This document shows positions 51,768 to 60,373 of a stretch of DNA of 64,000 bases, in pieces. Every line of letters begins with the position of its first letter. Positions within the stretch are counted from its first letter, which is position 1. The notes beneath the pieces are model-generated. The model was given only the letters and a program-made list of their open reading frames with translations, had not been told where the DNA came from and searched no databases. The stretch lies in the NCBI GenBank assembly GCA_006503475.1, contig RSEH01000102.1, positions 89,444 to 153,443 on the forward strand. The letters run 5' to 3'. Source of the stretch: Stentor roeselii (Eukaryota > Ciliophora > Heterotrichea > Heterotrichida > Stentoridae). The translations under genes and the position numbers were made by a program.

Positions 51768-53606
51768 CTAATCCATATCAGCCCAAAGCCGGTTGTCCAA
51801 GTCAGACATGTCCGCCCAATGCATCTGTCCACTGTCTTCATCACTTTCTTCTTCCCACTGTTCACTTGTATTGTTTGCGACCTGATCCAACCATTCATTA
51901 TTGTGGATTTCAAAGCGTTTTAGTTTGATTTCCTCTTTCCAGTCTTCGTCAATTTCTTGAACCAGTCCTAGGATCTCATCAGCAAGTTTTTTTATTCTTG
52001 GGTTCTGGTCCTGGAGTAGCTCTAGCAAATAATTCACTACTTTTGTCTCATGTAAAATCGTTTCTCGAGTCGATTTGCAGAGAAGAAGCTTGTAAAATGC
52101 GAACATTATCTGCATCACCATCTCGTCATCTTCTTGTTTTTCTTCTAGTAGATTGTTGAGTTGTTGAATGATCATCGTACTTTTTACCTGTTTCGCACAT
52201 TTATCTGAGCAAGTAATCGTTCCAATCAGCATGATACACTCCAAAATAATATCATCCTCAGCATAGCCAGGTACAATATGTTTCTGGATAAAGTCCAGCA
52301 TGCTAGTATTTGCAATAATCTTCAACCAGGTCTCTTCAGACTCGACACTGACGAGCACTCCAAGGACCTCAACCACGAATCCCATATCTTCGATTCCCAA
52401 AGAAGCAGAAACGAATTTCGAGGAATACTTTTGAAGAGTCTCTTGAACATTCGAACTTTTGCAGGATTTTGCAATGTTTCGGACTAGTTTCATTATCAAA
52501 TCATCCTGATTCTGTAGTCCTCGCTTGATAAGCACGTCTAGTTGTTTACCGTCTGAGAAGATTTCTGCGTTTCTGGAGTTTGTGCAGAGGTTTATTGCTA
52601 GTCCAACTAGCTCTTTCCCGACTTTTGCTTCTGGGTGTTGACTGATCATCAGGAAAAGCATAGGAATGCACTCTGTGTAGGTGAATGTGCTTTTGCTTTT
52701 ATCGTCTTGAGAGAGCTGATAGAGCACTTTCAAGGTGAGCCCTCTGAATGGACCGTGCTTTAGTAGAGAAACAAGTCGAGGGATGAAACCCATGGTGTCT
52801 AGTTGTTGTCGTATGGCCTGATCAAACGAAATATTATGAATTAATTTTAACACAAGTTCACAAATCGACTGATGATGAGGACAAGGCACAAACTTCTGCA
52901 AGTGCTGAACAACATTTTCCTGCTGATACATTTCATTCTTATTCTCTGCAAAAATCGACAATTTCTTCAAAAACTTGAAAACAATTTCAAGTAAAGCAAT
53001 ATTATCCCTTGCAAGCATATTAATCAAATAAGTAATGATTTTCCTCTTCTTAATTTTCCTCTCAATAGTTAAATCCTCAGCCAAGTTAAGCAAAATCGAG
53101 AAAGTAACTATTTAAAAAATACGCAAAAGCAATTTATTCTGTTTTTTTTCAAACTCTTTAAACTTAACCTGTTCAGTTTCAAGGTCCGCCTTGGCCTTTG
53201 CCAGTTCAGATTTCATATAATCATACTTTTGAATATGATACTCAATGATCTTAATAGTTGTATCTCCGATTTGGTTCTAACTAAGACTTACCTGCAACAA
53301 AGCTGGGTGCAGCGTGGAAAAATTCGAGATGACATAAAAGATGCCCGCCAGGTAAAGTCCCAGTTTTATCGATTTTTTGAACTCGTCCCTCAAGGTGCGT
53401 GCCAAGATGCCGACTAGAGACTCGTGGTTCAGAATGACTTCGATTGACTCGGCCTCGTTCAAAAGAAACAAAATACTTTGTGCGGACTTGATTTTGTCTT
53501 CAGTTTTGTCTGAGTACAACAACTCGATGTACGCCTCGATGTGATGAATGCTCGCTGAAGGCGTAGAATCGTGTGGCCGGCCTTTCGTTCTATACAAGTC
53601 AGACAT
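51768..53606 (-). CDS. KIFAP3: Kinesin-associated protein KAP3, armadillo-repeat subunit of kinesin-II
   Basis: Three exons (53292-53606, 53123-53276, 51768-53107) joined by two 15-nt introns give 602 aa. Similarity to KAP3 covers the whole length: IEAYIELLYSDKTEDKIKSAQSILFL, the 'HPALLQ...IGDTTIKIIEYHIQKYD' helix, KQNKLL-LTFSILLNLAED, then armadillo repeats (FKFLKKLSIFAENKNEM, HNISFDQAIRQQL, GYAEDDIILE, QQEDDEM-like QEDDEMVMQIMFAFYKLL) and FEIHNNEWL. KAP3 links the kinesin-II motor dimer to cargo and is needed for anterograde intraflagellar transport. The start codon is only 3 bp from the stop of the upstream gene. Confidence 0.96.
53108..53122 (-). other. 15-nt intron
   Basis: On the minus strand this is GTATTTTTTAAATAG, phase 1. 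Retention gives an in-frame TAA. Its removal yields KQNKLLLLTFSILLNLAED, which matches KAP3. Confidence 0.95.
53277..53291 (-). other. 15-nt intron
   Basis: On the minus strand this is GTAAGTCTTAGTTAG, phase 0, with in-frame TAG. Its removal joins HPALLQ to NQIGDTTIK in KAP3. Confidence 0.95.
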
Positions 53607-53609
53607 TTA

Positions 53610-54017
53610 TTACATTAGCTTTAAAACTAACTTACGAAGTCGCGGTCGCGACTTCTGCCGTGATCGAAGCCGTGAATAAGAGTTGCATTCGACTGTAAAT
53701 CGCGAAGGCTCGAGTTTAACTGAAGAAAATGGATGAGGCGTGGAACAAGTGAAGAAGGGGTGGGTGTAAGGAGTCTCGTTGTTGATGTTGTCAAGAGTTA
53801 AAACCTTTGAAGAACTCTTGCATCGACGTGACTGTCGCCATTTCGGCTGGGCTCGAAGGGCAGAGGACTCAGTTTTGCAGGAATAAGGAAAGTTCAGCTT
53901 CACTGGGGTCAGCTTGAAACCACTTGGAAGGTCTTCTGAAAATTTTTTTTGGGAAAAAGTTGTTGTTTTGTTGAATTCGATTTCTCGGGATTTCGGCCTT
54001 TTGCTGAAAAAATTCAT
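53610..54017 (-). CDS. Small basic protein of unknown function (135 aa)
   Basis: The start is taken as the ATG at 54017 (MNFFSKRPKSREIEF); the frame is open slightly further upstream but would overlap the divergent gene. The protein is rich in Ser, Lys, Arg and Pro and ends very basic (RLRSRQKSRPRLRKLVLKLM region), with no recognisable domain. Its reality is supported by coding-like codon choice and tight packing: 4 bp to the divergent start codon and 3 bp to the KAP3 start codon. Confidence 0.55.
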   Translation of the reverse strand: MNFFSKRPKSREIEFNKTTTFSQKKFSEDLPSGFKLTPVKLNFPYSCKTESSALRAQPKWRQSRRCKSSSKVLTLDNINNETPYTHPFFTCSTPHPFSSVKLEPSRFTVECNSYSRLRSRQKSRPRLRKLVLKLM

Positions 54018-54021
54018 TTTT

Positions 54022-54627
54022 ATGAACGCCACTCCGGAGTTTACGAGGAAAAAGTCGAAAACTGTCAAGGTTAGCTTCTTTGATCATGCTGGGGATAAGG
54101 ATTTAAGAGAAACTAAAGGATTGGATTATTATAGGGAAAGAGTTGAGGAAAGGAAGGAAAGTTTGACGGAAATTAAGAAATTGGGAATTGAACTTGATAG
54201 GATTATTGAAATTAAGCAGAAAATCATTCAGAATTCACTTTTAGGAGAGAAAAATTTGGATAGTCTTTTGGGAAATCAGATTTTTAGTCAGCTTAAAATT
54301 GATTTTAAGGAACAGCCGAAAGAAGTTAGCCGCACTGACCAAGTAAAAGATTGGGTAAAACAACAACAAGCAATCAACCTAAAAAGCAAATTAACATCGA
54401 TTCCTATGTCTAAATCCTCAAGTAAAAATATAAAACCTCCTATCGAGATTCTTGATTCAAAGAGATCTGCTACTCCAACATTAACCCCAAGCCGATCAAT
54501 ATCTCCAGTTCCCCAAGTCTCCTCAAAATCTCCAAGCAAGTCAATATCACGTCAGATCTCAAACACGATAAAAAAAGCTCGAGAGATGCGAAAAAAGCTA
54601 ACAAAGCCGAGTGTATTAATTAACTAA
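54022..54627 (+). CDS. Unknown Lys/Ser-rich protein (201 aa)
   Basis: The start is taken as the ATG at 54022 (MNATPEFTRKKSKTVKVSFFD); an in-frame ATG at 53914 would run antisense through the divergent gene. A helical region (about 20-110) with a probable coiled coil is followed by a Ser/Pro/Lys-rich, likely disordered tail. No family is recognised. The coding strand switches from T/G-rich to C/A-rich near 54330. Its last codon and stop overlap the stop of the convergent kinase gene. Confidence 0.65.
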   Translation: MNATPEFTRKKSKTVKVSFFDHAGDKDLRETKGLDYYRERVEERKESLTEIKKLGIELDRIIEIKQKIIQNSLLGEKNLDSLLGNQIFSQLKIDFKEQPKEVSRTDQVKDWVKQQQAINLKSKLTSIPMSKSSSKNIKPPIEILDSKRSATPTLTPSRSISPVPQVSSKSPSKSISRQISNTIKKAREMRKKLTKPSVLIN

Positions 54628-55634
54628 CCCACATCGTCTCCTTCCTGATTCAAAAAAAAGGGAAAAGCCAGTAGTTCCTTCGGGCTAGGTCTAAGTTTTG
54701 AGTCCCTCTGAATACAAGCAAGTACAACATTTTTCAATCCAGCTTCACAATTGGGAATATCCGGATACGAGTTTTCCTTTGAAATAAGCGACAGGACCTC
54801 TTTCGCGTCATGTGAGTAGTTCGACCAAGGAGGGTGTCCAGTGATCATTTCAATCAAGACACATCCGAAAGACCACATATCTGCAGAATAACTGTGCCCT
54901 TTACGGTTTACCACTTCAGGAGCCATCCAATAAGGCGAGCCTTTCAGACTTTTCGTCAAATGTTCTTCGACCTCATCAAATTTCCTTGAAGACCCGAAGT
55001 CAGTAAGCTTCAAGACGCCAGTGGGCGAGATGAGAACATTCGCTGATTTCAAGTCTCTATGAATAATGCTGTTTTCATGTAAATACGACAGTCCTTCCAG
55101 CAGTTGTTTCGCGAATTTCTTGATAATCGCGACTTCCAGACAATGAAACTTCTGTAGAATCCTCTTCAAAGAACCACCAGGGACATATTCTAAAAGTACG
55201 TCAATTCCGCTGATGTCTTCAGATAAGTCAGTCTGGTAGTAATGCACAATGTTTGGATGACTTAGATGTCGAAGAAGACTCACTTCTTTTTTCATGTTCG
55301 TGAAGTCCTTCTCTATCTTTCGAGGGTCGTCGGACAATGTGAAGTGCTTCACTGCGAGTAACTCGCCGTTACTCAAGTTAATACATTGGAATACTTTCGC
55401 GTAGGCACCTTCGCCAATCATTTCTCCTCGTCGCCATTTTATCAGCTTTCCACTGCGAGGAGTGCTCAACTCGACGAAGCTACTTTCAGAGATGTCAGTG
55501 CTGAAGATCTGGCTTTTTTTCTTCCGGATGTGCTCGATGTCTTTGTTTATTGGAGTCTTTTGGATCAGTGAATCGTTTTTTTGCTCTGATTGAGCGATTT
55601 TCACGGCGGCTCTGTTTGAGCAGATGCTTCCCAT
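54624..55634 (-). CDS. MAPKKK-type serine/threonine kinase with acylated N-terminus
   Basis: The 336-aa protein has a kinase domain from about 67 to 332: Gly loop GEGAYA (74-79), Lys96, HRDLKSAN (Asp194), DFG Asp212 and GSPYWMAPE, all typical of MEKK/NPK1 kinases. It is a paralogue-level match to the kinase at 18028-19032, with the same length and the same positions for catalytic Asp and DFG. Unlike that one it starts MGSICS, which fits dual myristoylation and palmitoylation, so it probably acts at a membrane. Its start codon is 12 bp from that of NAT9. Confidence 0.93.
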   Translation of the reverse strand: MGSICSNRAAVKIAQSEQKNDSLIQKTPINKDIEHIRKKKSQIFSTDISESSFVELSTPRSGKLIKWRRGEMIGEGAYAKVFQCINLSNGELLAVKHFTLSDDPRKIEKDFTNMKKEVSLLRHLSHPNIVHYYQTDLSEDISGIDVLLEYVPGGSLKRILQKFHCLEVAIIKKFAKQLLEGLSYLHENSIIHRDLKSANVLISPTGVLKLTDFGSSRKFDEVEEHLTKSLKGSPYWMAPEVVNRKGHSYSADMWSFGCVLIEMITGHPPWSNYSHDAKEVLSLISKENSYPDIPNCEAGLKNVVLACIQRDSKLRPSPKELLAFPFFLNQEGDDVG

Positions 55635-55646
55635 TATTTAAATTAT

Positions 55647-56168
55647 ATGGAAAAGAAAGATTTTGGACTGGTCGTTTTAGAAACTGCGGTTTTAACTCAG
55701 TTTGATGCGAGGATGAAAAGGAAGTATTTTGAATGGTTTCAGGATTTTGAGATACAGAAGGAAACTGCTACGGAAGGATTGACTTTGGAGGAAGTCGATG
55801 GACTTGAAATTGTTTGGGCAAAGCCTGAGGTTTATACTTTTATTATTTGTGATAAGAATAGTTTTGATCTTCATATGCCTCAAGAGTCCATGATTGGAGA
55901 TGTTAATCTTTTCATTGAAGGAAAATCTGCGGAAATTAATGTTATGGTCGCTGAGAAGAGGTTTAGGAGAATGGGAATCGCTAGTCAAGTTATTGATTTT
56001 GTTATAAGGATTTGTAAGGAGTGCTTGGGGTTAAAGGAAATCGTTGCGAAGATTGGCCAGGAGAATGTTGCTTCTATTGGACTGTTTCGAAAGAAAGGAT
56101 TTGTTGAGGTCCAAAGGGTTGAAGACTTTCAGGAAATTCATTTCAGTTTGAAGTTGGTGGAAGAATAA
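55647..56168 (+). CDS. NAT9: N-acetyltransferase 9-like GNAT protein
   Basis: This is a 173-aa GNAT fold. MIGDVNLFI..., AEINVMVAEKRFRRMGIASQVIDFVI and VAKIGQENVASIGLFRKKGFVEV match the NAT9 family, including the acetyl-CoA-binding R/Q-x-x-G-x-G/A-like motif (RRMGIA). NAT9 is reported to act on microtubule-related targets in animals, but the substrate here is unknown. The length is slightly short for the family but includes both GNAT motifs. Confidence 0.87.
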   Translation: MEKKDFGLVVLETAVLTQFDARMKRKYFEWFQDFEIQKETATEGLTLEEVDGLEIVWAKPEVYTFIICDKNSFDLHMPQESMIGDVNLFIEGKSAEINVMVAEKRFRRMGIASQVIDFVIRICKECLGLKEIVAKIGQENVASIGLFRKKGFVEVQRVEDFQEIHFSLKLVEE

Positions 56169-56579
56169 TTTTTAGTTGAAAGAGTTTTGAATTTAGTAAT
56201 TTAAAGAGATGAAAGATTTTGATACATTCAAAAGATTTTATTATTATCAAGTATTTTAATCTTACTATAGAGCTTAACTATCAAGATTTAAAATTTTAAA
56301 GATAAGTATTTCAATCTTGCTATAGAGCTTTAACTATCAAGACTTAAAATATTGAGAGATTTATTTACTCAATAGCATTCATATATTTTTTATATAAACA
56401 TTTAAAGGACTTCCATTTTAAAACTTTAGATTGTCTAGCATTCAGTTTATTTAGCATTTATTTTATTGAAGAAAATTAAGAATTCGTTATTTTTGGTTAA
56501 TGAATGCATTAATTTTTAGTGATTTTTTTTCGTTTGAATAATTCACATTGTGAGAGTTGACATTTTCTTAATTATAATT
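56169..56579. other. Intergenic region containing a 55-bp imperfect tandem duplication
   Basis: AT-rich, between two plus-strand genes. Its main feature is the duplication at 56249-56350. No open frame is seen. Confidence 0.55.
56249..56350. repeat. Imperfect tandem duplication, period 55 bp
   Basis: AAGTATTTTAATCTTACTATAG starting at 56249 recurs as AAGTATTTCAATCTTGCTATAG at 56304. In both copies it is followed by AGCTT(T)AACTATCAAGA and TTAAAAT. There are two copies with several substitutions. Confidence 0.85.
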
Positions 56580-57533
56580 ATGGAAAATAATGAAGAAGCA
56601 AGAATTTTTGGGGCGCTACCAGAAAAAAGAGGATGGCTTCAAAAACAATCAACGACACTTATTAAAAGGTGGCAAGACAGATATTTTGTGTTAAAAAATA
56701 GAATTTTAGAGTATTATCATAGTGAAACGGATTCATCCCCAGCAATGACAATTAACTTTGACCAAGTTTCCGCAGATTTAAACATTATAAATGATAAAGA
56801 GCCTCCCTTGCTAATATTAATGATATCAGGTTGCAAAAGATCATTCAAGCTCAGAGCATCAGACCCAGAAGTTCTTTTCTCATGGGGAGAAGCTTTAGTC
56901 TATCACATCTCCGACTCCAAAGGTACAAAAATGAGTTTAATCTCAGTGGGATCCAAAAACGTATTCTGGAAATACGCACGGATAAGCAACAATGATTTTA
57001 TTTCACAAGTAAGAAGTGGAGACATTCTCTTATTCAAAAGCAAAGCATTTGCCTCTAAGCTTCAACGAGGAGTGACTTTAAGTTCATTCGATCATGTTGC
57101 TTTGCTGCTTAAATTCCAAGACAACTCAGTAGGAGTCTTAGAAAGCACGAGTCAGTTCGGCGTCAAGACAGTCTTTTGGTCTGATTTCATTGAATATAAT
57201 TGGCATCTTGATTATAAACTTCTGGTTTATAGGAAACTTGAGTATGACAGACCTCAGGACTTCACATCGAAACTTCAGGAATTTATTTTGAAGGTTGAAG
57301 GAAAAAAATATAGCTTGAATCCTAAGAAGATTTTTAAAAATTTTACCCCGGGGAATGAAAATAACTTTTTCTGCTCTGAACTTGTGGCATCTGCTTATAA
57401 GTATTTGGGTCTGCTTCCGAGAACTATCAAGAGTTCAACTTATCTTCCAGTTCATTTTTCAAGTAAAAAAGAACTAGAAATGACAACAGCAAGACTAGGA
57501 CAAGAATATGTAATCGACTTTCAGATTATTTAA
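56580..57533 (+). CDS. PH domain fused to a permuted papain-fold (YiiX/YebB-like) cysteine hydrolase
   Basis: The ATG at 56580 (MENNEEARIFG) gives 317 aa; the upstream GTG is ignored. Residues about 12-115 are a PH domain (KRGWLQKQSTTLIKRWQDRYFVL, ILEYYHS, SFKLRASDPE). Residues about 135-300 fit the permuted papain-like family: SGDILLFKSK, a His in SFDHVALLL (about 170), VLESTSQFGVK and a Cys in FFCSELVASAYKYLGLL (about 264). In this family Cys and His form the catalytic pair and substrates include acyl or amide bonds, such as lipids or lipidated peptides. A membrane-targeted hydrolase is the inference; the substrate is unknown. Confidence 0.83.
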   Translation: MENNEEARIFGALPEKRGWLQKQSTTLIKRWQDRYFVLKNRILEYYHSETDSSPAMTINFDQVSADLNIINDKEPPLLILMISGCKRSFKLRASDPEVLFSWGEALVYHISDSKGTKMSLISVGSKNVFWKYARISNNDFISQVRSGDILLFKSKAFASKLQRGVTLSSFDHVALLLKFQDNSVGVLESTSQFGVKTVFWSDFIEYNWHLDYKLLVYRKLEYDRPQDFTSKLQEFILKVEGKKYSLNPKKIFKNFTPGNENNFFCSELVASAYKYLGLLPRTIKSSTYLPVHFSSKKELEMTTARLGQEYVIDFQII

Positions 57534-57543
57534 TATTAAAACA

Positions 57544-58926
57544 CTACTTCTTAACCTGGTTAGTAATTTTCAGTAAATTTTCATGACTAAGAATATCCTG
57601 CAAGTTCCTCAAATTATCCCCATAATCATCTTCAAAATTTTTCAATCTTTTTTGCGGGTCAACAACAATCTTATCCTCCTCTTCATGAGCCAAGGCCTTG
57701 ACAGGTAGATCTTTATTAAAAGCGAAAGCTTTAGAAGAGTCAGTTGAAAACTTGAGTTTTGAAGCAAGCCACGAGTTTTTTTCCTCATTTTTCTGAACTT
57801 TTTCAATAAAACTTTCAAGTTTGCTTAAAGTGTCCTGTTCTCGGCCCTTAGTCTTCTTGTTATACGAGTGGAACTGATACTGAAGTTTCTGCAAAGGGGT
57901 CAAAAAAGTCTTCATTTCTTCCTCTTCTTGAAGGACTTTCGAGTTATTCGAGCCTAGAGGGTTGCTTTTAAGTCGAAGGAAGTTCTTTTTGATGTCTTGG
58001 AACTCTTCTTCTGCATTCGGGACTTTGGAAATAATTGTTTTGTCTGAAGTGAACTTGACGTTGTAGTTACCGATTTGAACTGAGGAGTCGGTCTGGGTTT
58101 CGAGAAAAATTTCTTTTTGAGCTAAAAGCTTTTTCTTCATTTTTAAGTCGAATTCTTCGTCTTCTGAACTCTCGCATTCGAGTTTTGATTGAATATTCGC
58201 TCGTGATGGCTTGCTTTGGGTAGGGACGGGATCTGAGGATTGCTTGCTCAGGCTTGGGTCTGTTAGAACGTCGTGTGAACTGTTGTATTTTAAAGGGGTA
58301 GGAGACTCTTCATCTGAGTAGCTAATCAGTATTTTAGTTGCCTTTTTAGTGGGCCTGCTCACATCAACCAATTCATTCCGATCACTTCCAGAAACAATTT
58401 GAACCTCTCTAGGAATAATATCATCAAAAGGATTTTCTAAAACCTCAGTACCAATAATCCTCGGCATAACAAGAGGTCTATCACTAGGATCAACATCAAC
58501 TTCCGAAATGCGAATAACATTATAAATCGAGTTATTAGCCACCTTTCCAAATACCGAATTTTTTCTAAACAAGTACTCAGCCTTATCAGTAGTGATAAAG
58601 AAATGGCTTCGATTATCATTCATTTTCGAGTTGACCATCGCGACCATTCCGCGATGATTAAATTTAAGCCGACTGTGAAATTCATCACGAAAAGGTTTCC
58701 CAAAAATGCTTTCATCGCGGTCTTCAGGGCCAACTTGAACGAGAAACCCGAGGACTACTCGGTAAAAGGGAGAGTTGTCGAAATAGCCTTCAAGACAAAG
58801 TTGGACAAAGTTTCGACTTGCCAAAGGAGCTTCTCTTGCCCAAAGGTCTATGTGGATGTCGCCGTGAGTTGTCTTGACCAACACTTTTCCGTTTGTCGGT
58901 GGTTCTAATGCGTATCGGGTCGACAT
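57544..58926 (-). CDS. CWC27: CWC27-like spliceosomal cyclophilin
   Basis: The start is the ATG at 58926 (MSTRYALEPPTNGK), giving 460 aa. The N-terminal cyclophilin domain (about 8-175) begins VLVKTTHGDIHIDLWAREAPLASRNF and has FYRVVLGFLVQVG, HFFIT and SVFGKVANN, in the CWC27/NY-CO-10 pattern that lacks some isomerase residues. The remaining 285 residues are charged and helical, as in CWC27. CWC27 associates with CWC22 in the activated spliceosome and may help exon-junction complex recruitment. Its presence fits a genome that must splice 15-nt introns. It is convergent with the PH gene (10 bp). Confidence 0.92.
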   Translation of the reverse strand: MSTRYALEPPTNGKVLVKTTHGDIHIDLWAREAPLASRNFVQLCLEGYFDNSPFYRVVLGFLVQVGPEDRDESIFGKPFRDEFHSRLKFNHRGMVAMVNSKMNDNRSHFFITTDKAEYLFRKNSVFGKVANNSIYNVIRISEVDVDPSDRPLVMPRIIGTEVLENPFDDIIPREVQIVSGSDRNELVDVSRPTKKATKILISYSDEESPTPLKYNSSHDVLTDPSLSKQSSDPVPTQSKPSRANIQSKLECESSEDEEFDLKMKKKLLAQKEIFLETQTDSSVQIGNYNVKFTSDKTIISKVPNAEEEFQDIKKNFLRLKSNPLGSNNSKVLQEEEEMKTFLTPLQKLQYQFHSYNKKTKGREQDTLSKLESFIEKVQKNEEKNSWLASKLKFSTDSSKAFAFNKDLPVKALAHEEEDKIVVDPQKRLKNFEDDYGDNLRNLQDILSHENLLKITNQVKK

Positions 58927-58951
58927 TATTTGTTTATTCAAGATGGATTAA

Positions 58952-60373
58952 CTAAAGGGTGCTTCGGGTGCCGATTATTTGGAAAGTCTCGATCATGCAG
59001 CAGGTCAGCTTCTTTAGATATGGGATGTCAAGGTTTTCGTCTACGCTGTGAGCGTTGCTGTCTGCACCCAGAAGTCCTGTGATTATGAATTGAGCCTCTG
59101 GGAAGGTATCTCCTAGGAAACCGATGAATGGAATCGTTCCTCCTTCTCCTAGTTTTAATGCTGGGTTGCCGAAGTACTTTTCAGATGATTTGCTTAATGC
59201 TTCGTCTAGCCATGGCTGGTTTGGCTTCTGTGCCCACCCGTTGTCTGGTAAGGAGTGATTTACTTTTACCTGAGCATTATAAGGAGGATCTCTTAAAAGT
59301 TCTCTTTTAACAGCATCAAGCGCCTTGGTAGCTTCAACACCAGGAGGAATTCTAATAGAAAGTCTAGCAGTAATAACAGGTAAAAGTACATTTCCAGCCT
59401 TCTGCAGTTCAGGCATTCCTTCAATCCCAGTGACAACAAGTGTAGGTGCATAAGTATTATCAATATACATCTGAACAAAATCCTCAGAAACAGTTTTAAC
59501 CCCATCTTCAAAAGGAATTAAGTTATGAATGGCATCTCCAATGACCTTAACAGTGCTAGCCTTATCAATATAATTCTGAGGAGTAATCCTGGTATGCAGT
59601 TCCGGAATAAGAATCTTGCCAGTATCCCTGTCTTCAATTCTTCCAATCAACATCTGAAGGATACGAAAAGTTGAAGGAATGATTCCAGAGCCACCTCCCG
59701 AATGCACTCCAGCCTTAAGAGTCTTGACAGTCAGGTCCAAGTTCATAATTCCTCTTAAACTTGTCGTGCTCCACAGGCGGTCGTAGGTCAATACCCCTGA
59801 GTCGAGACAGACAACGATATCAACATTTCCAATTTCCGGTTTAAGTGAATTCACGTAATAAATCAAACTTCCACTGTCACTTTCTTCTTCGTTTTCCCCA
59901 ATAAGCACGATTTTTCCATGAGGGATCGAATGGTCTTGAAGTGCCTTCAGGATTAAAGCGGAAGTGGGAATCGCGTACCCGTCGTCTGAAGCGCCTCTGC
60001 CGTAAAGACGGTCGTTTTTTATCACTGGAGTAGTCGGACCTAGTCCTTCTGACCACCCTTCCATGTGCGGCTGCTTGTCGAAGTGACCGTACATTAGAAC
60101 TGTTGGAAGAGATGCGTCTGTCGCTGGAAGAGTTCCGAAAAACAGCCAAGGCTTTCCAGGCTCTTTCAGAATCCTGTGGGTTAAGTTTTTTATTTCTAGG
60201 CTGTCCACGTACTTTATGATCAGGTTCATCGCGGATACCATAAAACCGTTCGACTCCCAGTTTTGGTCGAAATCGGGTGAGAGACTTGGAATCTTCACGA
60301 ATTCGATAAGAGTTGGGATCACACCTTCGTTGATATGCTGGTTGACGTAACTACGGAGATGATCGGCGTCCAT
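58952..60373 (-). CDS. CNDP2: M20 family dipeptidase (cytosolic non-specific dipeptidase-like)
   Basis: The 473-aa protein has the full M20 metallopeptidase pattern: MYGHFDKQP (His97, catalytic Asp99), GRGASDDGY (bridging Asp130), IGENEEESDSGS (catalytic and metal Glu), VVCLDSG (Asp) and ADSNAHSVDENL (His). The lid domain lies in the middle, with VKTLKAGVHSGGGSG. It hydrolyses dipeptides in the cytosol using two metal ions. The match is to the CNDP2/carnosinase-like branch. The stop is 25 bp from the CWC27 start on the same strand. Confidence 0.9.
   Translation of the reverse strand: MDADHLRSYVNQHINEGVIPTLIEFVKIPSLSPDFDQNWESNGFMVSAMNLIIKYVDSLEIKNLTHRILKEPGKPWLFFGTLPATDASLPTVLMYGHFDKQPHMEGWSEGLGPTTPVIKNDRLYGRGASDDGYAIPTSALILKALQDHSIPHGKIVLIGENEEESDSGSLIYYVNSLKPEIGNVDIVVCLDSGVLTYDRLWSTTSLRGIMNLDLTVKTLKAGVHSGGGSGIIPSTFRILQMLIGRIEDRDTGKILIPELHTRITPQNYIDKASTVKVIGDAIHNLIPFEDGVKTVSEDFVQMYIDNTYAPTLVVTGIEGMPELQKAGNVLLPVITARLSIRIPPGVEATKALDAVKRELLRDPPYNAQVKVNHSLPDNGWAQKPNQPWLDEALSKSSEKYFGNPALKLGEGGTIPFIGFLGDTFPEAQFIITGLLGADSNAHSVDENLDIPYLKKLTCCMIETFQIIGTRSTL

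Noticed and set aside
53914-54021. Upstream ATG for the plus-strand gene at 54022
   Set aside because: The extension is antisense to a coding-like small gene and adds a hydrophobic segment unlike the rest of the protein. It is not fully excluded.
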